Positions 6,729-13,819 of a stretch of DNA of 16,317 nucleotides are shown here, piece by piece. This DNA is from JADCGM01 sp943368345 (GTDB lineage Bacteria; Pseudomonadota; Alphaproteobacteria; Sphingomonadales; Sphingomonadaceae). How positions within the stretch are numbered: the first letter of the stretch is position 1; every line of letters begins with the position of its first letter. The stretch lies in assembly GCA_943368345.1 (NCBI GenBank), contig CALRKY020000042.1:1-16317 (forward strand), written 5' to 3'. A model generated the notes under the pieces. The model was not told the origin of the DNA. It was given only the letters and a program-made list of their open reading frames with translations, and ran no database searches. Position numbers and translations under genes: made by a program.

Positions 6729-9067
6729 CCTGCGGCCTCACACAGGATCATGCTGCAACAGCGGGTGACGCCGTAGGATCGCAAGTCTTGAACAGCTGAC
6801 GCTGAGAACGACATGTGGCATCGGCCGCACGCCGTAGGCATCTGCGTTTCAATGCACCAACGGTCCATCCGGGAGGGATCAGTGAACGCGCGCTTGAGGT
6901 CCGACCAGTGTGGAGAACTGGCGATCGTAGGGTAGCCGGTACTCACAACGCCGCTTCGCACGGCCTGCAGAAAAGCGGCTACCTGTTCGGACGGCATTTT
7001 GACCTCGCGGACGTCCGCGAGAAAGGCCTCTGGATCAAACGGCGCATCGACAATTTGCCAGAATGCCGGGAATAACGCCTCAACCCTCAGCGCATCCGGA
7101 TCGACGCCGCGCGCGAGCAAATACCTCCGAGCATTTGCGGGATTCGGGTGCTGTGTTGAACCGAATCGCAGCAGAGCGACCGACAAGAAATCACGGTCGT
7201 CCGATGGATCAAGCATACCGGCCGCATCCACTATTCGGTCGATCCACTTCGACACCAGCTCCTTACTCGGCCGATTTCGATCAGCGACATAGTGAGCGAG
7301 GGCAAGTGCCGTCCTCGCAAATTGTCCTGCATGTGAGGGATCAAGCATCGCATCCAAGAGGTCCGTCATTCGGTCGTTTGCGTTTTGCTTGTCTTTCTCA
7401 ACCTGTTTTATGCGTTGATGACGCTGAGCTGGCGTTTCTCCACTATCGGTCGCGTCCTCATCTGTTTCTTCCTCCCACGGCCCAGACACGCGCTCGAACG
7501 CCCTAATGACCATTCGGAGGGCGCGCTGCCACGCAAATTGCCCGGCGTTTCCTGTGACGGGTTGCGGGACTTCTTGCGCCGACTTTACTTCTTGAAGAGC
7601 AGAGAGCGGCACAAAAACCTCGGGGCGCTCCTTTGCAGCAGATTCGGATGCTGTCCCGGAAGGCCCTAGTTGAGCACCCAGTCGACCTACGTCTTCCTTG
7701 AACCACGATAGGATCGCAGCGACATCGGCGGGCGTTTCGCTGCCGGCCAACATCGCTAGGAGACGCGAGGCCATAGGACCGGCGCGCCTCATAACCTCGA
7801 CCACCCCTCGGATGGACACGAACCCCCCGGCAATGTTTTCGCCCTGTTGGACATGAGCAACTAGTCGGGCTGCACCCCAAGTAAGGCCTTCAAGGTCCGG
7901 CGCAGCCGATGTGAACCCGCCGTCCTCATCAATCAGAATTTCGGCGACGTGCACGTCGTCACCTCCGATGTCACAGGTAAGTGTCGCCGATCCACTCATT
8001 CGAGGACAAATCACGGTGCCACTTATGTGCTCGCCGTCAATAGTCGCACGAAGCACGCCGACTTGTGATGCCCCCGATTCTTCGCTCTCCAGCGCCCCTG
8101 AGTCGAAGGAGGGCGGAGGGGCGGGACGCAAGTTCCACCCCACCGCTCGCTCTCGTTCGATGCGGACAACCGCCACCTCGACATTTGGACCGTAGAGGGC
8201 TGCCAGCGATCCGTTTGGACTGCCGGATACGACCAGCCTCCCACGCTTGCAGACGATCTCGAACGCCTTCGCGTGAAGGGGCCGGTCCTCCGAGCCGAAG
8301 GGCGTGTCGATCATAACCGGATTAACAATGACCGGACATGACTGCGGCCAGTTGAGCCCGTGTTGGCTGCCAGCGACTGCGCTCGGGTGGGCATGCAAAT
8401 GGACCGCGTCACAGCCAAGAGCATTGCAGAGGCGTCCAAGCCCAGCGCCCGTCTTGTCGAAGAAGGGGGCCATGACGGTGATGCGCTCTGCCCCGCCAAG
8501 TTCATCGGCGAACTGGACGATGCCGTCGGCGACTGAGCCACCCAAGCTGTGCAACAAGCGGATGTTCCCCGATGTCGGCCCGATGGGGACGGCCCGGAGC
8601 AAAGCATCTGCTAGGACACCCGCCTCATCCGATGCTGCCATCCGAACTTGTTGACGATTGGCGAGGGATGAAAAGAAGGCTGCCGCGTCCCGAAACGCGT
8701 CCGGCGCAAAGCTCGGGTGTAGATGTTCAATCAACTCGAAGTTCGCCCCCCAACCACCAAACGTCAGGTTTCCAGAACCTACCAATAGGTGACAGTCTTC
8801 GCCGATGAACACCCCAACCTTGGGGTGAAAGCAGCCCTTGTTAGCCGCAACCGGTTCGAGTTCGTATTCGCGGCCAACGCGACGCGCTCCCTGCTCGCTC
8901 AGCGCCGCCTGGACCCCTGTGGGATCGCTAAATATCGTTGTGCGATTGGCACCTGCTCGAACCAGAGCGTCGAGAACCACCGCTTCGAAAAATGAGAGGC
9001 TCAACGAATAAGTCGTGAAGGCCACACGCTTCCACGGCGCAGCGCCGACAAGATCAAGCGGTGTCAT
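6725..9067 (-). CDS. Phospholipase D-superfamily protein with two HKD half-sites and C-terminal Cys cluster
   Basis: This encodes 780 residues from ATG 9067, supported by GGGGAAG (complement of 9070-9076). An N-terminal PLD module (about 1-300) holds two half-sites: H81-P-K83 with GSGN at 97-100, and H265-A-K267 with GSPN at 282-285. The Asp of the textbook HxKx4D motif is not at its usual place in either, as in many nuclease-type members. Two half-sites in one chain would form one active site cutting phosphodiester bonds, most likely in nucleic acid. The middle (about 335-460) looks beta-rich. A charged helical stretch 'RHQRIKQVEKDKQNANDRM' follows. The C-terminus has C747-x2-C750, C770, C771 and C776, a possible zinc site. 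No signal peptide is seen. The gene leads a two-gene operon inside an island next to an HsdR remnant; restriction or anti-phage nuclease is the inferred role. Confidence 0.85.
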   Translation of the reverse strand: MTPLDLVGAAPWKRVAFTTYSLSLSFFEAVVLDALVRAGANRTTIFSDPTGVQAALSEQGARRVGREYELEPVAANKGCFHPKVGVFIGEDCHLLVGSGNLTFGGWGANFELIEHLHPSFAPDAFRDAAAFFSSLANRQQVRMAASDEAGVLADALLRAVPIGPTSGNIRLLHSLGGSVADGIVQFADELGGAERITVMAPFFDKTGAGLGRLCNALGCDAVHLHAHPSAVAGSQHGLNWPQSCPVIVNPVMIDTPFGSEDRPLHAKAFEIVCKRGRLVVSGSPNGSLAALYGPNVEVAVVRIERERAVGWNLRPAPPPSFDSGALESEESGASQVGVLRATIDGEHISGTVICPRMSGSATLTCDIGGDDVHVAEILIDEDGGFTSAAPDLEGLTWGAARLVAHVQQGENIAGGFVSIRGVVEVMRRAGPMASRLLAMLAGSETPADVAAILSWFKEDVGRLGAQLGPSGTASESAAKERPEVFVPLSALQEVKSAQEVPQPVTGNAGQFAWQRALRMVIRAFERVSGPWEEETDEDATDSGETPAQRHQRIKQVEKDKQNANDRMTDLLDAMLDPSHAGQFARTALALAHYVADRNRPSKELVSKWIDRIVDAAGMLDPSDDRDFLSVALLRFGSTQHPNPANARRYLLARGVDPDALRVEALFPAFWQIVDAPFDPEAFLADVREVKMPSEQVAAFLQAVRSGVVSTGYPTIASSPHWSDLKRAFTDPSRMDRWCIETQMPTACGRCHMSFSASAVQDLRSYGVTRCCSMILCEAAG

Positions 9068-9198
9068 TGCTTCCCCGACTTATTTCTTATCGCAGGTGGA
9101 CCACAGTTAACGATATGCTTCAAGTTACGGCGGATTGGGGCAGTGATGGCAATTTCCAAGGGCGCTCCCAAAAGCATTTTCACCTAGCCACGGATCGC

Positions 9199-9222
9199 CT
9201 TTGGGGGCCACTTTGGGGGCCC
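9199..9222. repeat. Tandem 12-bp repeat near the island end
   Basis: CTTTGGGGGCCA (9199-9210) is followed without gap by CTTTGGGGGCCC (9211-9222). It lies about 55 bases inside the tRNA-derived attachment remnant. Similar G-rich tandem motifs near the ends of integrative elements can be arm-type binding sites for a tyrosine integrase; that function is inferred. Confidence 0.6.
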
Positions 9223-9263
9223 ATCAAGAAAACACGGGAACAATAGGTATATATTACAGTCTA

Positions 9264-9422
9264 TTAGAGAGTTACTTCGAGTCCTCTTCCGGCACCATTC
9301 CTTCTCCGGACTCGTCCGCAGATGTCCGGGCCTTCGGGCTCGGCAACTCCATCTTTGAGCCATTCACCCATCTGACTGGCGACGCTTCGTGCAAACAGTT
9401 TGCGGGTTGCGTACTCCCGCAA
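9264..9422 (-). pseudogene. Possible gene remnant crossing the attachment site (weak)
   Basis: The minus strand from a TTG at 9422 to TAA at 9264 reads LREYATRKLFARSVASQMGE, then WLKDGVAEPEGPDICG, then a basic tail. The first ~36 residues have a protein-like amphipathic pattern, while the tail is only the translated antisense of the tRNA end. An in-frame TAG lies a few codons upstream of the TTG. It may be a scrap of a chromosomal or former element gene. The family is not recognised. Confidence 0.25.
9276..9297 (+). other. Attachment-site remnant: 3' end of a tRNA gene (attR-like)
   Basis: The 22 bases begin TTCGAGTCC and end CCGGCACCA. This is the T-loop, the 3' half of the T-stem, the acceptor strand, the discriminator base and an encoded CCA of a tRNA. 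The acceptor end TTCCGGC would pair with GCCGGAA, as in GCCGG-starting tRNAs such as tRNA-Thr. The bases to its left do not continue the tRNA, so only the duplicated core left by site-specific integration is present. The intact tRNA gene should lie at the other end of the island, left of the window. Confidence 0.75.
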
Positions 9423-9472
9423 CGCGCCAACCCACCGCTAGCAGTGCCTCCCTAGCTGGCCGGTCGCGCAAC

Positions 9473-9527
9473 TTAGAGCGTCTTTCGATCAATCACGGTG
9501 ATCTGGATTGGTCGAAAGACGCTCTAA
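9473..9527. repeat. 55-bp near-perfect palindrome overlapping the recX stop
   Basis: The arms 9473-9494 and 9506-9527 pair over 22 bp with one G-T type mismatch; the outer 15 bases (TTAGAGCGTCTTTCG and its complement) are perfect. The 11-base loop overlaps a smaller palindrome ATCACGGTGAT. The right arm contains the recX stop codon (TAG, complement of 9524-9526). A 37-base stretch of it recurs at 16111-16147. It can act as a terminator-like hairpin for recX, although no U-tract follows, and it belongs to a dispersed repeat family. Confidence 0.85.
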
Positions 9528-10063
9528 TCCTCAAACCCGCTGCGATCCGCTTTACTCCGTGCGGTCAGAACGCGCTTCACCACATCGAACGGATGTCCGG
9601 CCCTGACCATCGCGGCAAATTGTTTGCGTTGCAGCTCCGGCCCGGCCTCGCTGACCGCAAACGGCCCGAGTTTCTTCCGGCGGGCGTAGGCGATTGCAGC
9701 GGCTTCACCGTCAACGGTTTCACCAATCTCCGTGCGCAAATCCGCCTCCAGCCCCGCAGCGGTCAGCGTCTGCGTCACGCGCCTGACGCCGAAGCCGCGC
9801 CGCTCCAGTCCGCGCGCCTTGGCTTCCCCGAAGGCCCGGTCGTCGACATAGCCAAGGCCCGCGAGCCGGTCGACCACCGCATCAATTGGCGCATCACCGT
9901 CCCCCGCCCAGCCGCGCTCCCGCAATTTGCCCTGCAGATAGCGGCGCAGCTTGACCCGGGTGGTTGCAAATCGCTCGACGTAGCGCAGCGCAAACCAGTC
10001 CAAAGACGCGATTGTCAGCGGTTTTGGCGGTTTTCGTTCATAATTGTTGCTTTTGCGGTCCAT
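9524..10063 (-). CDS. recX: RecX-family regulatory protein
   Basis: This encodes 179 residues from ATG 10063; a second in-frame ATG at 10081 would add six residues and neither has a strong ribosome-binding site. RecX binds RecA filaments and inhibits recombinase and coprotease activity in the cytoplasm. The family's three-helix repeats are visible: 'ALRYVERFATTRVKLRRYLQ' (about 25-44), 'LGYVDDRAFGEAKARGLERR' (about 69-88) with 'GFGVRRVTQTL', and a C-terminal repeat ending near 'GHPFDVVKRVLTA'. Length is normal for alphaproteobacterial RecX. It is not next to recA here. It is divergent from the acyl ligase gene across a 91-bp gap, and its stop lies in a palindromic repeat. It marks ordinary chromosome just outside the island. 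Confidence 0.85.
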   Translation of the reverse strand: MDRKSNNYERKPPKPLTIASLDWFALRYVERFATTRVKLRRYLQGKLRERGWAGDGDAPIDAVVDRLAGLGYVDDRAFGEAKARGLERRGFGVRRVTQTLTAAGLEADLRTEIGETVDGEAAAIAYARRKKLGPFAVSEAGPELQRKQFAAMVRAGHPFDVVKRVLTARSKADRSGFED

Positions 10064-10154
10064 CCGCCACGATGCTGCCATAGTCGGGCCGGAATTTGAA
10101 CGCGCTACAGCGTGACTAGGGTGTTTCTGAAACAAATTTGTCACTGAGGGTCGA

Positions 10155-11999
10155 ATGGTTGGTGTTGCGGTACCGGTGCAACAGGCCGTGCGAGGTGATG
10201 AGGGGAAGCCGATCTTGCTCCAACGCTCAACTCTGACGGAGTCAGTCAGTGCCGAACTGGCGCGGGCACCAACCCCGGTGCACGACGACCTGCCGCGCAA
10301 ATTCGCCGATTTCCCGACGCTCGGTGATGCGCTGGACTATGCCGCATCCGGCGTACGCGGCTTCAATTTCTTCGATGCCCGCGCCACGCTGACCCGGGTC
10401 TATCCGTTCAGCGAAATGCGGGACGACGCCCGCGCCGCCGCCTACCGCCTGATCGCCAGCGGTGTGAAACCGGGCGACCGGATTGCACTCATTGCCGAGA
10501 CCGGCCCCGATTTTGCCGCGCTGTTTTTCGGTGTCGTCTATGCCGGTGCCTGGCCGGTACCCTTGCCACTGCCAACGTCCTTTGGCGGTCGTGAAGGCTA
10601 TGTCGAACAGATCCGCACCCAGCTGAAAAGCTGCGATCCGGTGATGGTGTTCAGCCCCAATGGCCTGCTGTCGATGGTGGCGGAGGCTGCGGAGCCGTTC
10701 AAGTCGGTGCAGGCGATGGACTGGGAAAGCTTCGCGACCATGGCGGCCCCAGTGGTTGAACTGCCCAAGGCCCAGCCATCCGATGTCTGCTATCTGCAAT
10801 ATTCCAGTGGCAGCACCCGTTTTCCGCACGGCGTCGCGGTGACGCATCAGGCGTTGCTTGCCAACATCCTTGGCCACGCCGTCGGCCATTCGATTGCGCC
10901 CAACGACCGGGTCATCTCCTGGCTTCCCTGGTATCATGACATGGGCCTTGTCGGCTGCATGCTGTCCCCGGTCGCCAACCAGATGTCGAGCGACTATCTG
11001 GCGACCGAGGATTTCGCCCGCCGTCCCTTGAGCTGGCTGACGCTGATCAGTCGCAACGAAGGCGATTCGCTCTCCTATTCACCGACATTCGGCTATGACA
11101 TCTGTGCCCGGCGCATCTCGTCGCAAAGCCATGTCAGCGACCGGTTTGACCTGTCGCGCTGGCGGCTCGCCGGCAACGGTGCCGACATGATCCGGCCCGA
11201 CGTCATGCAGGCGTTTGTCGATGCATTTGCACCTGCGGGTTTTGACGCCAAGGCGTTTGTGCCGAGCTATGGCCTGGCCGAGGCGACGCTTGCTGTCTCT
11301 ATCATGCCGTCCAACGAGGGCATCGTCATCGACCTGATCGACGAACGCCTGCTGTCCGGCGCCGGACAGGCCGGACTGCCCGCCGACCCGACCAAGCCGG
11401 TTCGGTATCGTTCGATCGTCAATTGCGGCCGGGTGATCGACCATCACCAGCTTGAGGTGCGGGATGAGGACGGCAATGTCCTGCCCGACCGCAGCATCGG
11501 TCGCCTGTTTTTCGCCGGCCCCTCGGTAATGACCTGCTATTTCCGCGACGAGGTTTCGACCGCCGCTGCGCTGAAGGATGGTTGGCTCGATACCGGCGAC
11601 ATGGGGTATGTCGTTGACGGTTATGTCTATATTGTTGGCCGGGCCAAGGACATGATCATTATCAACGGCAAGAACCATTGGCCGCAGGATATCGAATGGG
11701 CGATTGAACAATTGCCCGGGTTCAAGGCCGGAGACATCGCCGCCTTTTCGATCACGCAGGACAATGGCGAAGAAGCCCCGGCGGTTCTGGTCCAGTGCCG
11801 CACTACCGATCCGGACGAGCGCGCCGCCCTCCGGGAAGCGATCAAGGGCAAGGTTCGTTCGATCACCGGGATGAACTGCCTCGTCGAACTGGTGCCGCCC
11901 CGCACCCTGCCCAAAACCTCATCCGGCAAACTCAGCCGGTCGAAGGCTCGCACCCTGTACCTCAGCGGCGAAATTCAGTCGTTCGACGTCGCGGCGTAA
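10155..11999 (+). CDS. aasR: Fatty acyl-AMP ligase / acyl-ACP synthetase of the ceramide pathway
   Basis: This encodes 614 residues from ATG 10155, with GAGGG four bases upstream. It is an ANL-superfamily enzyme of the FAAL subgroup: it activates a fatty acid with ATP and is expected to load it onto the cluster's carrier protein. Visible motifs: P-loop YLQYSSGSTRFPHG (about 213-226), SWLPWYHDMGLVG (about 255-267), NGADMIRP (about 340), YGLAEATL (372-379), TGD (480-482), and PKTSSGKLSR near 586-595 with the catalytic Lys at 592. The P-loop has R where TG is more common. The name follows the Caulobacter cluster by content and order. It is followed five bases after its stop by cerR, so the two are co-transcribed. 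Confidence 0.85.
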   Translation: MVGVAVPVQQAVRGDEGKPILLQRSTLTESVSAELARAPTPVHDDLPRKFADFPTLGDALDYAASGVRGFNFFDARATLTRVYPFSEMRDDARAAAYRLIASGVKPGDRIALIAETGPDFAALFFGVVYAGAWPVPLPLPTSFGGREGYVEQIRTQLKSCDPVMVFSPNGLLSMVAEAAEPFKSVQAMDWESFATMAAPVVELPKAQPSDVCYLQYSSGSTRFPHGVAVTHQALLANILGHAVGHSIAPNDRVISWLPWYHDMGLVGCMLSPVANQMSSDYLATEDFARRPLSWLTLISRNEGDSLSYSPTFGYDICARRISSQSHVSDRFDLSRWRLAGNGADMIRPDVMQAFVDAFAPAGFDAKAFVPSYGLAEATLAVSIMPSNEGIVIDLIDERLLSGAGQAGLPADPTKPVRYRSIVNCGRVIDHHQLEVRDEDGNVLPDRSIGRLFFAGPSVMTCYFRDEVSTAAALKDGWLDTGDMGYVVDGYVYIVGRAKDMIIINGKNHWPQDIEWAIEQLPGFKAGDIAAFSITQDNGEEAPAVLVQCRTTDPDERAALREAIKGKVRSITGMNCLVELVPPRTLPKTSSGKLSRSKARTLYLSGEIQSFDVAA

Positions 12000-12004
12000 G
12001 CCCG

Positions 12005-12910
12005 GTGCGCCTGGCCGTCACCGGCGGGACAGGATTCGTCGGGCAACGACTGCTGCGCCTTGCGGTCGCGGCAGGTCATGGCATCAACGCGCTGGCCCGT
12101 TCCGCACAACCGGACATGGGCGGGATTATCTGGGTTTCAGGTGACCTGATGGCACCCGCGATCCCGGACGACCTGTGCCGCGATGCCGATGTCGTCATTC
12201 ATATCGGAGGGGTCATCAATCCCCGCCGGTCCTCCGATTTTTTCAGCGCCAATGTCGATGGCACCGAGCGGGTGTTGCAAGCCGCGATCCAAGCCGGGGT
12301 GCGGCGGTTCATTCATGTCTCCTCACTCGCCGCGCGGGAACCGGACCTGTCGCGCTACGGCGCCAGCAAAGCGGCATCTGAGGCGCTGTTTCCAAAGGCG
12401 GACCTGGACTGGACCATCGTGCGCCCGCCTGCTGTCTATGGCCCCGCTGACCGGGAAACGCTGGAACTGTTCCGGATGGCAAAGCGCGGCATTTCGCTCG
12501 TGCCACATCATGGCAGCGCCTCCTATATCCACGTTGATGATCTCTGCGCCGCACTGCTGTCGCTCGCGATTGGCTCGGCCGGAGTTGGGCAGACCTTTGA
12601 ACCGGATGACGGACATCCCGGCGGCTATACCCACCCGGACTTTGCCCGGCGGATCGGGTTGGCAGTCGGACGCGACCAGATCGTCGTCCCTGTCCCCGAC
12701 ATTGGACTGCGGATCGCCGCCGCCCTCAACACTGCCGCCGCCGCATTCACGCAGACACCACCAAAACTCAGCCTCGACCGCGCCCGCTATTTCGCCCACC
12801 CGGACTGGGTATCGCGCGGCCCCGAGATTCCCGGCTGGTCGCCGACCATCGACGCCGCAATCGGCCTTGCGGCAACCACCCGCTGGTACCGCGAAGCAGG
12901 CTGGCTCTAG
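12005..12910 (+). CDS. cerR: NAD(P)-dependent epimerase/dehydratase-type ceramide reductase CerR
   Basis: This encodes 301 residues. GTG 12005 is chosen because it lies five bases after the ligase stop and begins directly with the Rossmann strand (MRLAVTGGTGFVG); longer frames run into the ligase. It is an extended short-chain dehydrogenase: nucleotide motif TGGTGFVG (about 6-13), Ser106/Ser107 in 'HVSSLAA', and the catalytic YGASK with Tyr118 and Lys122. In Caulobacter the homologue reduces the keto group of the sphingoid lipid to give ceramide. Assignment rests on the neighbours, since the fold alone does not fix substrate. Its TAG shares the palindrome CTAG with the stop of the convergent PycTM gene. 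No clear ribosome-binding site is seen, suggesting coupling to the ligase gene. Confidence 0.8.
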   Translation: MRLAVTGGTGFVGQRLLRLAVAAGHGINALARSAQPDMGGIIWVSGDLMAPAIPDDLCRDADVVIHIGGVINPRRSSDFFSANVDGTERVLQAAIQAGVRRFIHVSSLAAREPDLSRYGASKAASEALFPKADLDWTIVRPPAVYGPADRETLELFRMAKRGISLVPHHGSASYIHVDDLCAALLSLAIGSAGVGQTFEPDDGHPGGYTHPDFARRIGLAVGRDQIVVPVPDIGLRIAAALNTAAAAFTQTPPKLSLDRARYFAHPDWVSRGPEIPGWSPTIDAAIGLAATTRWYREAGWL

Positions 12911-13443
12911 CTCAGCAACCGTTCGATGCCGTAGCCGACGAGGGTCAGGATCATGCCGACGACAAACACGCGATACGCCCAGCCGATATAGCGGTATTTG
13001 CTGGTCCGGAGCACGATGCCCAGCTGGTAGACATCCCGCGCCATGGCTTCGCGGATGGCGGCGTCGGATTTCATCACGCCCCGCAATTCCTGCTGGAATT
13101 CCGCTTCGCTCAACTCGCTGAAGGCCCCGAAGAACAGCAGGTTGCGGGGTGGCGGCGGGCCGGTCCGGCGTTTCCGCCAACCGATGGCAGGAACGACGGC
13201 CAGCATGCACAATATGGCCGCCGTCGCCGACGTGGCGGCAAGGACCAACATCGGCAGGGTCATCGACGCACTTTCGCGCATCACCAGTGCGAAAATCACC
13301 GAATTGACGCCGATCAGGATATTGGCCTTCTGATCCGCCATCAAAGACAGCGACACATGATGCTGCTGCATCGTGCGCAGCAGGTGGATCGCATTGACAT
13401 GCGTATCCTCCGCGCCGTCGCCGGTGATGCCATCGTCCGACAT
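12907..13443 (-). CDS. PycTM-domain (DUF5706-like) membrane protein, stand-alone
   Basis: This encodes 178 residues from ATG 13443 (G-rich GGGGGC just upstream); longer frames add a non-conserved lead. Membrane helices are predicted at about 43-56, 63-87 and 152-175. Family signatures: 'LMADQKANILIGVNS' (34-48) at the start of the first helix, 'NLLFFGAFSELSEAEF' (101-116), and 'ARDVYQLGIVLRTSKYRYIG' (135-154). This is the PycTM domain, which in Pycsar anti-phage systems is the membrane-disrupting effector switched on by cyclic pyrimidine nucleotides. Here no cyclase gene is nearby, and the gene sits antiparallel inside the ceramide cluster, between cerR and the carrier protein. A housekeeping membrane or signalling role is as likely as defence. 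Domain call firm, function open. Confidence 0.8.
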   Translation of the reverse strand: MSDDGITGDGAEDTHVNAIHLLRTMQQHHVSLSLMADQKANILIGVNSVIFALVMRESASMTLPMLVLAATSATAAILCMLAVVPAIGWRKRRTGPPPPRNLLFFGAFSELSEAEFQQELRGVMKSDAAIREAMARDVYQLGIVLRTSKYRYIGWAYRVFVVGMILTLVGYGIERLLS

Positions 13444-13573
13444 ATCTGCCCCCTGCTGCGGGCAATCTGCCACCGGACTTGGCGGCACTGCAAGCAAACT
13501 GTCACAATTCGTCCGCCCCATCGGTGCCACAATGGCTTGGCATCAGGCGGCGACGCCAATAGGAACCAGTTTC

Positions 13574-13819
13574 ATGACCGACCGCCCCGCCATTTTCGCG
13601 CGCATTGCCGAGCTGATTGCTCCCATCAACAAAAAAAATGTGCCGGTGACCGAAACCACGTTGTTCGCCACTGATCTGGAACTTGACTCCCTGACGGTCA
13701 TGGACCTCGTCGCCAATATCGAGGATGAATGGGACATCATCCTGCCGCTCAACATGTTGCCGGAGCTGGAAACCGTTGGGCAACTGGCGGATGCCGTTCA
13801 CCGGATGACGGCCGCCTGA
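13574..13819 (+). CDS. acpR: Acyl carrier protein of the sphingolipid cluster
   Basis: This encodes 81 residues from ATG 13574, with AGGA about nine bases upstream. It is a specialised acyl carrier protein. The phosphopantetheine site is Ser39 in 'DLELDSLTVMDL', and the acidic recognition helix follows (ANIEDEWDIILP). It presumably receives the fatty acid activated by the ligase at 10155 and presents it to the palmitoyltransferase whose ATG overlaps its stop (TGATG, one shared base), so the two are translationally coupled. The name follows the Caulobacter cluster. It is separated from cerR by the antiparallel PycTM gene, so it needs its own promoter within 13444-13573; no strong match to a promoter consensus was found there. 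Confidence 0.9.
   Translation: MTDRPAIFARIAELIAPINKKNVPVTETTLFATDLELDSLTVMDLVANIEDEWDIILPLNMLPELETVGQLADAVHRMTAA

Noticed and set aside
9276..9297. A complete tRNA gene
   Set aside because: Only the T-loop to CCA part is present; no D-arm, anticodon arm or 5' acceptor strand lies upstream.
9400..9422. Hairpin TTGCGGG/CCCGCAA as a terminator
   Set aside because: The 7-bp stem is perfect, but no T-run follows on either strand and no supported gene ends there.
10064..10154. Specific promoter hexamers between recX and the acyl ligase
   Set aside because: Divergent promoters must lie here, but no pair of hexamers with correct spacing stood out; GTTTC-T-GAAAC (about 10123-10133) is a small palindrome of unknown meaning.
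12183..13121. Long plus-strand frame of 312 codons
   Set aside because: A shadow of cerR and of the antisense of PycTM, with low-complexity Arg/Pro/Ser composition.
12323..13465. Long minus-strand frame of 380 codons
   Set aside because: A shadow of the PycTM gene continuing into antisense cerR; no domain signature.
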